Below, piece after piece: positions 25,294 through 32,655 of a stretch of 42,430 bases of DNA. This DNA comes from Alphaproteobacteria bacterium (GTDB lineage: Bacteria; Pseudomonadota; Alphaproteobacteria; Rhizobiales; BM303): NCBI GenBank assembly GCA_024275895.1, contig JAJRYE010000039.1, positions 1 through 42,430 of the forward strand, read 5' to 3'. The position numbers were made by a program, and so were the translations under genes. Within the stretch, counting starts at the first letter, position 1. Every line of letters starts with the position of its first letter. A model generated the notes under the pieces. The model was given only the letters and a program-made list of their open reading frames with translations. It was not told the DNA's origin and did no database searches.

Positions 25294-26442
25294 TCAACTT
25301 TTTTTTGACCCTGTCCAAAAACTGGAATGAATGTTGCCGCCCGTCAGCGGCTCCCTGACGCCGGTTGTTCCGGGCAGGCTCAGGGGCAGGGCTTTTACGG
25401 CACGGATGGCCAGATAGGCGAAGGCTTCCGCCTCCAGCATATCGCCGCGCCAGCCAATATCCCCGGCGCGGCGCACAGCGCCGGGCAGGCATCCGGCCAG
25501 CGCCCGCATGAGCGCCGGGTTGCACCGCCCGCCGCCGCAGATAATCCATGTCCGCGGCGCGCAGGGCAAATGCGCCAGCGCCGCATGCACGGCCCGGGCG
25601 CTAAAGGCGCAAAGGGTGGCGGCCCCATCGCAGACCGGGAGATGTTTTAACCGGTGCAGTGAAAAGGCATTCCGGTCCAGCGATTTTGGCGGTTTTTGTT
25701 TGAAAAACGGATGATCAAGCAAGGCGGCGAGCACATCGGTGTCAACCCTTCCGGCTCCGGCCAGAGCCCCGTCCCTGTCCATGGCCGCGCCTGTCCGGGC
25801 AAAGGTCCAGTCATCGAGCAGGGCATTTCCCGGGCCGGTGTCAAAGGCAAGAAGTTCATGATCATCGCTGATGAAACTGATGTTGCCGACACCGCCCAGA
25901 TTGAGGACCGCGACCGGGCCGGTCAGATTTGACGCCTGCACCAGAGCGCGGTGATAGAGCGGGGCGAGCGGGGCGCCCTCTCCGCCTGCGGCCACATCCG
26001 CCTTGCGGAACTGGTCAACGACATCAATGCCCAGCGCCGCGCGCAGCGCAGCGCCATCGCCCGCCTGAAGCGTAAAGCCCTGTTCAGGGCGATGAACCAG
26101 CGTCTGGCCATGAAAGCCGACAAGGTCAATTTCACTTGCGGACAGGCCGGCAGCATCCAGAAGTTGCCGCACTGCTTCTGAATGGGTGCGGGTAATCATT
26201 TCATCGGCCTTAATAATCGCGGGCGGCCATGGGGCGTCAGGGGCAAGCTCTGCTGCCGCCTGCATGGCGGCGGCGATGATCCGGCGCTCTTCATGGCTGT
26301 AGGGGCGCTCATGCGCCGGACCATGGCTGAAAATTCTCATTCCGTCTGAGGTCAGGACGGCGGCGTCAATACCGTCCATGGAGGTGCCGCTCATGAGGCC
26401 GATGGCGGTCAATCTGATCTTGGTTGAATTACGCTCGTGCAT
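25294..26442 (-). CDS. anmK: Anhydro-N-acetylmuramic acid kinase
   Basis: A 382-residue sugar kinase that recycles anhydro-MurNAc from peptidoglycan into MurNAc-6-phosphate. The ATP-binding loop 'GLMSGTSMDGIDAAV' is at about 15-29. The other family blocks follow in order: 'VGFHGQTLVHRP', 'DVAAGGEGAPLAPLYH', 'LNLGGVGNIS', 'FDTGPGNALLDDW' and 'WIICGGGRCNPALM'. The ATG at 26442 (GGGACG upstream) is preferred to a longer frame to 26544, which would run into the divergent tyrS. The shared intergenic region with tyrS is 59 bases, and the anmK-tyrS divergent pair is frequent in Alphaproteobacteria. Confidence 0.93.
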   Translation of the reverse strand: MHERNSTKIRLTAIGLMSGTSMDGIDAAVLTSDGMRIFSHGPAHERPYSHEERRIIAAAMQAAAELAPDAPWPPAIIKADEMITRTHSEAVRQLLDAAGLSASEIDLVGFHGQTLVHRPEQGFTLQAGDGAALRAALGIDVVDQFRKADVAAGGEGAPLAPLYHRALVQASNLTGPVAVLNLGGVGNISFISDDHELLAFDTGPGNALLDDWTFARTGAAMDRDGALAGAGRVDTDVLAALLDHPFFKQKPPKSLDRNAFSLHRLKHLPVCDGAATLCAFSARAVHAALAHLPCAPRTWIICGGGRCNPALMRALAGCLPGAVRRAGDIGWRGDMLEAEAFAYLAIRAVKALPLSLPGTTGVREPLTGGNIHSSFWTGSKKS

Positions 26443-26501
26443 TTGTCGTCCCGGACTGCTAAAACCAGCCGCAAATTCGTAACCTGAAGCAAGATGATGA
26501 C

Positions 26502-27761
26502 ATGAGCAACAGTAAATCCCGGTTTTTACGTGATATGGAGGCACGCGGTTTCATTCACCAGTGCTCCGATATGGAGGCGCTTGACGAGGCCGCTTCAAGC
26601 GGCATTATCACCGCCTATATCGGTTTTGACTGTACCGCGCCTTCCTTGCATGTCGGCAATCTGCTGGGCATCATGATGCTGCGCCGGTTGCAGCTTGCCG
26701 GTCACAGGCCGATTGTGCTGATCGGCGGCGGCACCACCAAGGTGGGGGATCCTTCGGGCAAGGATGAAACCCGCAAGCTGCTGGACGATGCGCAGATCGG
26801 GAAAAATATCGAAAGCATCAAAAAAGTGTTTTCGCATTTTCTTGATTTTGACGATTCGCCGACCGGGGCGATTATGGTCAATAATGCCGAGTGGCTCAAT
26901 TCGCTCAACTATATTGATTTCCTGCGCGATTACGGCCGCCATTTCACCCTGAACCGGATGCTGGGCTTCGATTCGGTCAAACTGCGTCTTGAGCGCGAAC
27001 AGCCCCTCACCTTCCTTGAGTTCAACTACATGATTTTTCAGGCCTATGATTATCTGGAACTGAACCGCCGCCATGGCTGCACCTTGCAGATGGGCGGCTC
27101 GGACCAGTGGGGCAATATCATCAACGGCATCGAACTTGGCCGCCGGGTGGACGGCAAACAGCTTTTTGCCCTCACCACCGCCCTGCTGACCACGTCCTCG
27201 GGCGCCAAAATGGGCAAATCGGTGAGCGGCGCGGTGTGGCTCAATGATGATATGCTCTCGCCTTACGATTACTGGCAGTTCTGGCGCAACACCGAGGACA
27301 CTGATGTCGGCCGCTTCCTGCGCCTTTTTACCGAATTGCCGCTGGACGAGATCGCCCGGCTGGAGAATTCAGAAGGGGCCGGGATCAACGAAGCCAAGAA
27401 AATCCTTGCCACCGAGGCCACCGCGATGGCGCATGGCCGCGCGGCGGCGCAAAAAGCAGCGCGCACGGCGGCGGAGACCTTTGAAGCGGGAACCGCCAGC
27501 GCCGGATTGCCGACGGTGGAAATTTCCGGCACTGATCTGAAGGCGGGGCTTGGGGTCCTCAATGCGTTTTGCATCGCCGGTCTTGCCGCCTCCAATGGCG
27601 AAGTGCGGCGGCTGATCAAGGGCGGCGGCGCAAAGGTGAATGATAAAGCGTTGAACGATCCCCATGTGGTCCTCAGTCATGAGGATGTCTCGCCGGAGGG
27701 GGTGATCAAGCTCTCGATTGGCAAGAAACGTCATGTTTTGCTCAAACCGGTTCTGGATTAG
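26502..27761 (+). CDS. tyrS: Tyrosyl-tRNA synthetase
   Basis: A 419-residue class-I synthetase that charges tRNA-Tyr. The HIGH-type motif is HVGN at 50-53, the KMSKS-type motif is KMGKS at 236-240, and 'GGSDQWGNI' near 198 is the tyrosine/adenylate pocket. The C-terminal S4-like RNA-binding domain is visible in '[15 protein letters not shown]'. Upstream spacing is a poor ribosome site (AAGATGATG). A BCP-type peroxiredoxin follows 13 bases later on the same strand. It is divergent from anmK. Confidence 0.95.
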   Translation: MSNSKSRFLRDMEARGFIHQCSDMEALDEAASSGIITAYIGFDCTAPSLHVGNLLGIMMLRRLQLAGHRPIVLIGGGTTKVGDPSGKDETRKLLDDAQIGKNIESIKKVFSHFLDFDDSPTGAIMVNNAEWLNSLNYIDFLRDYGRHFTLNRMLGFDSVKLRLEREQPLTFLEFNYMIFQAYDYLELNRRHGCTLQMGGSDQWGNIINGIELGRRVDGKQLFALTTALLTTSSGAKMGKSVSGAVWLNDDMLSPYDYWQFWRNTEDTDVGRFLRLFTELPLDEIARLENSEGAGINEAKKILATEATAMAHGRAAAQKAARTAAETFEAGTASAGLPTVEISGTDLKAGLGVLNAFCIAGLAASNGEVRRLIKGGGAKVNDKALNDPHVVLSHEDVSPEGVIKLSIGKKRHVLLKPVLD

Positions 27762-27774
27762 GAGAAATTCAACC

Positions 27775-28242
27775 ATGCTTCAGATTGGCGATCAGGCTCC
27801 CGATTTCACTGTGGCCACGGACACGAAGGGCAAGGTTAAGCTCTCTGATTTTCAGGGCCGCAATGTGGTGGTCTATTTCTACCCCAAGGATTTGACACCG
27901 GGCTGCACCAAAGAGGCCATCGGCTTTAGCGAAAGCCTTGGAGATTTTGCGGCGGCAAACACGGTTGTCATCGGGATTTCGGCCGATCCTGTTGCCCGGC
28001 ATGAAAAATTCAGGGCCAAACATGATCTCACCATAATCCTTGGCTCTGATGAGGAACGCGGGATTATCGGGGCCTACGGGGTCTGGGTCGAGAAAAACAT
28101 GTATGGACGCAAATATATGGGCATTGAGAGGGCAAGCTTTCTTATTGACTATAAAGGGAAAATAGCTCAAATCTGGCGCAAGGTCCGTCTGAAAGGGCAT
28201 GTCGAAGCCGTGCTGAAGGCGGCGCAACAACCGGGGTCGTGA
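27775..28242 (+). CDS. bcp: Thiol peroxidase, BCP/PrxQ family
   Basis: A 155-residue peroxiredoxin that reduces hydroperoxides in the cytoplasm. The peroxidatic cysteine is C44 in 'DLTPGCTKEA', with the conserved Pro, Thr and later Arg ('IERASFLID'). The resolving cysteine that most BCP proteins have five residues later is replaced by isoleucine (I49), so this is a 1-Cys type that must be resolved by an external thiol. GGAGAAA precedes the ATG at nine bases. It starts 13 bases after tyrS and is probably co-transcribed with it. Confidence 0.9.
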   Translation: MLQIGDQAPDFTVATDTKGKVKLSDFQGRNVVVYFYPKDLTPGCTKEAIGFSESLGDFAAANTVVIGISADPVARHEKFRAKHDLTIILGSDEERGIIGAYGVWVEKNMYGRKYMGIERASFLIDYKGKIAQIWRKVRLKGHVEAVLKAAQQPGS

Positions 28243-28350
28243 TGTGATTTGTGCCGTTATGGCACAGTGCGCGCCGCGAACTTCATAAAATATTTAGACT
28301 TTACCATTGAATTTGGCGGTGAAATCCGTTGAAATAAGGGTAGTCTAGCA

Positions 28351-29700
28351 GTGGGAAGCAATACGTATATGTATCAGGACTCGCAAGAGAACGAGTCGTG
28401 GAGATCGCGGTTCGCGCATTTTTTTCGCGAACGGCAGATTTATCTGCGCAGTGACGGGCAGGTCCACTTTGTCACCATCCGGCCATGGGTGCAAATCCTG
28501 GCGGTTGTTCTGGTGCTGGTGGCTACGAGCTGGGTTGTGTTCGCGTCGGTGAATGTCGCGTTCAAGGACCAGATTATCGCGGCGAAAAAGCTCAAATACC
28601 ACCGGATGCAAATGGCCTATGAGGACCAGCTTGCGGCCATGAGCGCCAATGTCAACCGGCTCAATGGCAGGCTGCTGCTCAATCAGGACGCCTATGAGGC
28701 CAAGCTCAACACCTTCAAGCGCGAGCAGGCCGGGCTTGAGGACAGGCAGGCCCTGATCGAAAAGCTGATGCGGCAGGGCTTTGGCCTGCGCCTTGCCAGT
28801 GATGCCGCGGCGCATCTGGACGCCAAACCGGCAAGGGCGGCCAGGGCCGGCGCAAACGGCGACCGCATCGGGGTGACCTTCGAGCAGCGCCGCCCGGTGA
28901 AAGCCCAGTCGCGCCAGAAAGACACCCGCTATCAAAACAAGGAGCGCACGCGGCGATTGCGCATTTCGACAACGATTTTGTCCATTGATGACGAGCTTGC
29001 CGGGATGCGGGAAAAATTGCAGGCGGCGCATGAATTCCAGACAGAGGTTTTGGAAACACTGGTAAGCGCAAGCGCAAGCCAGGCGCGCAAGGTGTCCAGG
29101 ATCATTGCCTCTTTGGGGTTCAATGCCGATGATCTTTACACAAAGAGGGAGGCCGAGAGCCCCGGCATTGGCGGGCCTTTTGTCAGTCTCGGCAAGGATG
29201 TCGAGTTCCGCGTGGACAAGGATGAAGAGCGGATTGCGCGCATCCGCAAAAACCTGACGAAAGCGGCAGCCCTGCGCCGTGAACTCAAGACCATGCCGGT
29301 CGCGGTGCCGCTCAAGGCCAGGCTGAAAGTAAATTCACCTTTTGGCCCACGCCATGATCCGTTTCGCAAAACCGGCGCCATGCATACCGGGATCGACTAT
29401 GGCGCCAAATGGGGCGCGCCGGTTTACAGCACCGCAAAAGGCAAGGTCGTCAGAGCCGGCTGGATGGGTGGCTATGGCCGGGTGATTGAAATTTTGCACG
29501 CACATGGTATTATAACCCGCTTTGCTCACTTAAGCCGTATAGACGTGAGCGTGGGAGATAGTGTAAGAAAGAATGAGATAGTCGGCCGCGTTGGCAGTAG
29601 CGGCCGCAGCACAGGCGCGCATTTGCATTATGAAACGCGCGTAAACGGTAAGGCTGTTAATCCAAATAAATTCATGCGAGCAGGACGTCATGTTTTCTAG
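28351..29700 (+). CDS. M23 family peptidoglycan endopeptidase, membrane-anchored
   Basis: A 449-residue protein with one N-terminal transmembrane segment (about 46-66), a long coiled-coil stalk (about 75-250) and a C-terminal M23 LytM domain. The zinc ligands are H345 and D349 ('MHTGIDYG') and H426 in 'AHLHYE', with H393 and H424 as catalytic partners, so the enzyme should be active on peptide cross-links in the periplasm. The coiled coil could measure distance to the wall or bind regulators. The start given is GTG at 28351; an ATG at 28369 is a valid alternative. Its last 11 bases overlap the bactofilin gene. M23 peptidases encoded next to a bactofilin shape local wall growth in several bacteria. 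Confidence 0.9.
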   Translation: MGSNTYMYQDSQENESWRSRFAHFFRERQIYLRSDGQVHFVTIRPWVQILAVVLVLVATSWVVFASVNVAFKDQIIAAKKLKYHRMQMAYEDQLAAMSANVNRLNGRLLLNQDAYEAKLNTFKREQAGLEDRQALIEKLMRQGFGLRLASDAAAHLDAKPARAARAGANGDRIGVTFEQRRPVKAQSRQKDTRYQNKERTRRLRISTTILSIDDELAGMREKLQAAHEFQTEVLETLVSASASQARKVSRIIASLGFNADDLYTKREAESPGIGGPFVSLGKDVEFRVDKDEERIARIRKNLTKAAALRRELKTMPVAVPLKARLKVNSPFGPRHDPFRKTGAMHTGIDYGAKWGAPVYSTAKGKVVRAGWMGGYGRVIEILHAHGIITRFAHLSRIDVSVGDSVRKNEIVGRVGSSGRSTGAHLHYETRVNGKAVNPNKFMRAGRHVF

Positions 29701-30274
29701 AAAAAAGAAACCCCAGACCAAGACCGCGCCGGCAGCGGCCACGGCGGCCAAGAATTCCGAGACCGCTAATCTGAAGAAGCCGGTGCGGGTTGTCCCTTCC
29801 ATTATCAGCGGCGATCTTGTGGTGACCGGCAATCTGGTCTCGGGTGGCGAAGTGCAGGTTGACGGCACCATCGACGGCGATATCCGCGCCGCTTCGCTGG
29901 TGATCGGTGAGCAGGCGACCATTACCGGCGAGGTGATGGCCGAAGAGGTTATCGTGCGCGGCCGGATTATCGGCGTGCTGCGGGGCCTGCGCATTGTTCT
30001 GGCTTCCAGTTGCCACGTTGAGGGCGATATCATGCACGAATCGCTGGCCGTGGAACCGGGCGCCTATTTCGAGGGCAATTGCCGCCGTTCGGAAGACCCG
30101 CTTTCCAGCAGCTTCAATACCGCGCCGGGCAAACCGGCCCCGGCCGAAAACCTCCAGGCCGCCCCCGCCAAAAAAAGCGGACGCCCCAAGGCAAAACCGC
30201 GCTCGCTTGAAGACTCAAGCCCCGTGGTCGTCAAGGACGGCAATATTGTGGTGCGGCGGCCCGCGGCGCAGTAA
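29690..30274 (+). CDS. Bactofilin family cytoskeletal protein
   Basis: A 194-residue bactofilin. The central beta-helix is clear from the repeated short hydrophobic-glycine turns ('SIISGDLVVTGNLVSGGEVQVDG', 'DGDIRAASLVIGEQATITG', 'IVRGRIIGVLRGLRIVL') at about 42-135. It is flanked by an Ala/Lys-rich N-terminal tail and a basic, proline-rich C-terminal tail, both disordered as is usual. Bactofilins polymerise at membranes without nucleotide and recruit wall enzymes. The gene overlaps the M23 peptidase by 11 bases, with AGGA before the ATG. A strong terminator follows at 30309-30334. Confidence 0.92.
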   Translation: MFSRKKKPQTKTAPAAATAAKNSETANLKKPVRVVPSIISGDLVVTGNLVSGGEVQVDGTIDGDIRAASLVIGEQATITGEVMAEEVIVRGRIIGVLRGLRIVLASSCHVEGDIMHESLAVEPGAYFEGNCRRSEDPLSSSFNTAPGKPAPAENLQAAPAKKSGRPKAKPRSLEDSSPVVVKDGNIVVRRPAAQ

Positions 30275-30308
30275 CCGGCCGTTTATCTTAATAAGTTTTT
30301 TACAGGAT

Positions 30309-30334
30309 CAGGCTGCCCGGCGCAGCCTGTTTTT
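30309..30334 (+). terminator. Intrinsic terminator after the bactofilin gene
   Basis: An 8-bp stem (CAGGCTGC - CCGGC - GCAGCCTG) is followed at once by five T. It ends the M23-bactofilin unit and sits six bases from the stop of the convergent carbonic anhydrase gene. Confidence 0.85.
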
Positions 30335-30339
30335 GTTTG

Positions 30340-30984
30340 TCAGCCGGCGCGGGCGCGGGCGAAGTTGCCGGTGGCGGCATCGCGCAGCCATAACTCGCCG
30401 CTGGAAATATCAAACCAGGCGCCATGAAGGCTGAGTTGCCCCTCTTTCTCCCGTCTGGAGACATAGGGGAACGAGCGCAAATTCTGCAATGAGTGGCCGA
30501 TGGAGATCTGCTCAAGCGCTGTTTGGCGTTCGGCCCCGGTCAGATCCGGACGGTTGGTGATTTCCGCGGCCACGGGACCAAGCTGTTCCATCCATTTGCC
30601 GATGAAATCACCCGGCGACAGGGGTTCCATTGCCGGATCAAGCGCCGCCTGTATGCCGCCGCAGCGGCCATGACCCATAACGACAATATGCCTGATCCTG
30701 AGGCTTTGAACCGCAAATTCAAGCGCGGCCGAGGTGGAGTGATACCCTTTATCGGGGGTATAGGGAGGTACGATATTGGCGACATTGCGGATGACAAAAA
30801 TCTCGCCTGGACTGGCGTTAAAAACAATCTCCGGCGCGGCGCGCGAATCGCAGCAGGCGATGATCAGAGTTTGTGGCGTCTGGCCGATCTCCGCCAGTTT
30901 GCGGTAGCGCTCGCTCTCCTGAGCGTATTTGTTATCTTTAAAAGCGGCGTAGCCCCTGAGCAGGGAATCAGGAAATTTTTTCAT
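30340..30984 (-). CDS. Beta-class carbonic anhydrase
   Basis: A 214-residue zinc enzyme that interconverts CO2 and bicarbonate in the cytoplasm. The zinc and catalytic residues are C45-D46-S47-R48 in 'ACCDSRAAP', H105 and C108 in 'MGHGRCGG'. The length and the 'DKGYHSTSAALEFAV' block fit the canonical bacterial group. The start ATG has no strong ribosome binding site (CCGCTTATG). It is convergent to the bactofilin gene; the next gene on its strand upstream is the yjbR-like gene 61 bases away. Confidence 0.92.
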   Translation of the reverse strand: MKKFPDSLLRGYAAFKDNKYAQESERYRKLAEIGQTPQTLIIACCDSRAAPEIVFNASPGEIFVIRNVANIVPPYTPDKGYHSTSAALEFAVQSLRIRHIVVMGHGRCGGIQAALDPAMEPLSPGDFIGKWMEQLGPVAAEITNRPDLTGAERQTALEQISIGHSLQNLRSFPYVSRREKEGQLSLHGAWFDISSGELWLRDAATGNFARARAG

Positions 30985-31045
30985 AAGCGGTAAATAGGGG
31001 CTCCGGGTAATTTATCAACGCCAAAACCGCCGCAAGTTACGAAAA

Positions 31046-31414
31046 TTATGACGGGTTGAGCCCCAGTTCCTTTTGCAGCTTCTTCGTCAGCCCGAGCGAA
31101 ACAATCTGATGCGACTGGCGCAGATAGTCTTTTAAATCGCCATCATCAAGCCCTGGCGGTGCATAATGCTGTATCCATTTAAAGCCGCGTGCGGCGAGAT
31201 AGGGCGCAGGACGAAGTCCGGGCCGGTCTTTGAGCATTTCATAGGCGATATGGCTCACCTTGAAGGTAATCGCCGCCTGACCATCATTATCATCCCGGCT
31301 GCCAATGGCAAACACCTTGCCGCCAACCTTCCACACATGGCTGCCGCCCCATTGTACCACATGTGTGGCAGCGGGCAGCGCGGCGCAAAAGGTGTGGTAG
31401 TCTTCACAGGTCAA
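31046..31414 (-). CDS. MmcQ/YjbR family protein
   Basis: A 122-residue protein of the MmcQ/YjbR (cyaY-like fold, DUF419-type) family. The family's markers are 'HVVQWGGSHVWKVGGKVFAI', 'AITFKVSHIAYEMLKDRPGLRPAPYLAARGFKWI' and a C-terminal 'LRQSHQIVSLGL' helix. The fold is thought to bind DNA or small ligands but no function is established. The start is TTG at 31414 with GGAGG at five to six bases; the open frame runs far upstream only because it lies across prfB in another frame. It follows prfB on the same strand at about 100 bases. Confidence 0.8.
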   Translation of the reverse strand: MTCEDYHTFCAALPAATHVVQWGGSHVWKVGGKVFAIGSRDDNDGQAAITFKVSHIAYEMLKDRPGLRPAPYLAARGFKWIQHYAPPGLDDGDLKDYLRQSHQIVSLGLTKKLQKELGLNPS

Positions 31415-31517
31415 TTGTTCCTCCCTCCCCGGCCAAACCGTGCTGGACAGGACAACATGCCCTGCCCGGTATTTTGCAACAGGAAGAATGAGAGATGGTG
31501 CCGCCGTTTTGAATAAT

Positions 31518-32619
31518 TCAGCTCCCCACCCTATGCGCCAGTGAGGCTTCCAGGAAGCCGTCGATATCGCCGTCGAGGACGGCTTGCGGGTTGGTGTTCT
31601 CGACATTGGTGCGCAAATCCTTGACCAGCTGGTAGGGTTGCAGCACATAAGAGCGGATTTGATGGCCCCAGCCGATTTCGGTTTTGGCGGCGGCCTGTTC
31701 CTGCGCCTCTTCTTCGCGTTTTTGCAATTCGGCCTCATAGAGGCGGGCGCGCAGCATGTCCCAGGCGGTGGCGCGGTTTTTGTGCTGCGAGCGCTGGGAC
31801 TGGCACTGCACCACGATATTGGTGGGGATATGGGTGATGCGCACGGCGCTGTCGGTAGTGTTGACATGCTGCCCCCCTGCCCCGCTGGCGCGGTAGGTGT
31901 CGATGCGCACATCCTTTTCCTCGATCTCGATATCGATATTCTCATCGATGACCGGATAAACCCAGACGGAAGCAAAGCTGGTGTGACGCCGGGCGCTGGA
32001 ATCGAAGGGCGAGATGCGCACAAGCCGGTGCACACCCGATTCGGTTTTGGCCCAGCCATAGGCGTTGGCCCCCCTGATCTGGATGATCGCCGACTTAATC
32101 CCCGCCTCTTCCCCGGCGCTGGTCTCCAGCACTTCGGCCTTGAAACCACGCCGCTCGGCCCAGCGCAGATACATGCGCAGCAGCATCTGGGCCCAGTCCT
32201 GGCTTTCGGTGCCGCCGGCGCCCGAATGGACTTCCAGATAGGCGTCGTTGGCATCCGCCTCGCCCGAAAGCAGGGCTTCAAGCTCGCGCCGCGCCGCCTC
32301 CTTGCGCAGTTTTTTTATGGCGTTTTCGGCCTCGGTGACCACCTCCTCATCACCTTCTTCCTCGCCAAGAGCGATCATCCCGATATTGTCGTCAAGGCCG
32401 GTTTGCAATTCGCGGCAGGCCTTTACTGCCGCTTCCAGATTCTGCCGTTCACGCATGATCTTCTGCGCCCTGGCGGAATCATTCCACAAATCGGGAGCCT
32501 CGGCCAGATCATTGAGTTTCTCAAGACGGGCCAGCGCCTTGTCCCAGTCAAAGATGCCTCCTCAGCAGTACCAGCGACTGCCTGATTTCATCCACCAGTG
32601 TCTGTATTTCAGCCCGCAC
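31518..32619 (-). CDS. prfB: Peptide chain release factor 2, with programmed +1 frameshift
   Basis: RF2 ends translation at UGA and UAA. The gene is read in two frames. The first 23 codons start at GTG 32619 (AGGAGA five bases upstream) and end with CTT followed by an in-frame TGA (32550-32548) and C. Translation must slip +1 there to continue through '[15 protein letters not shown]' and on to the stop at 31518, giving 366 residues, close to the 365 of Escherichia coli RF2. The SPF codon-reading motif ('VRISPFDS') and the catalytic GGQ ('GAGGQHVN') are intact. The gene lies 36 bases after mrcA on the same strand. The RF2 level is thus self-regulated, because low RF2 slows the TGA and favours slippage. 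Confidence 0.95.
32547..32562 (-). promoter_or_regulatory. prfB programmed +1 frameshift site
   Basis: On the minus strand the order is AGGAGG (32562-32557), three spacer bases, CTT (32553-32551), TGA (32550-32548) and C. This is the textbook RF2 slip site: an internal Shine-Dalgarno, the slippery CUU codon, then the weak UGAC stop context. The Shine-Dalgarno is a better match to the 16S end than the AGGGGG of Escherichia coli. Confidence 0.95.
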
Positions 32620-32655
32620 CGAACTCTCCTGATTAAAATAAACTGCGATAAAGGA

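Noticed and set aside
28250-28266. Hairpin TGTGCC-GTTAT-GGCACA after bcp
   Set aside because: A clean stem but no T-run; it could be an operator or chance, so it is not called a terminator.
31046-32281. A 411-codon minus-strand open frame that could be read as one large protein
   Set aside because: Only its last 122 codons (from the TTG at 31414) look like a protein, the MmcQ/YjbR family. The rest lies across prfB in the wrong frame and has no family features.
31584-32585. 333-codon plus-strand frame opposite prfB
   Set aside because: Antisense of RF2, whose GGQ and SPF motifs fix the coding strand.
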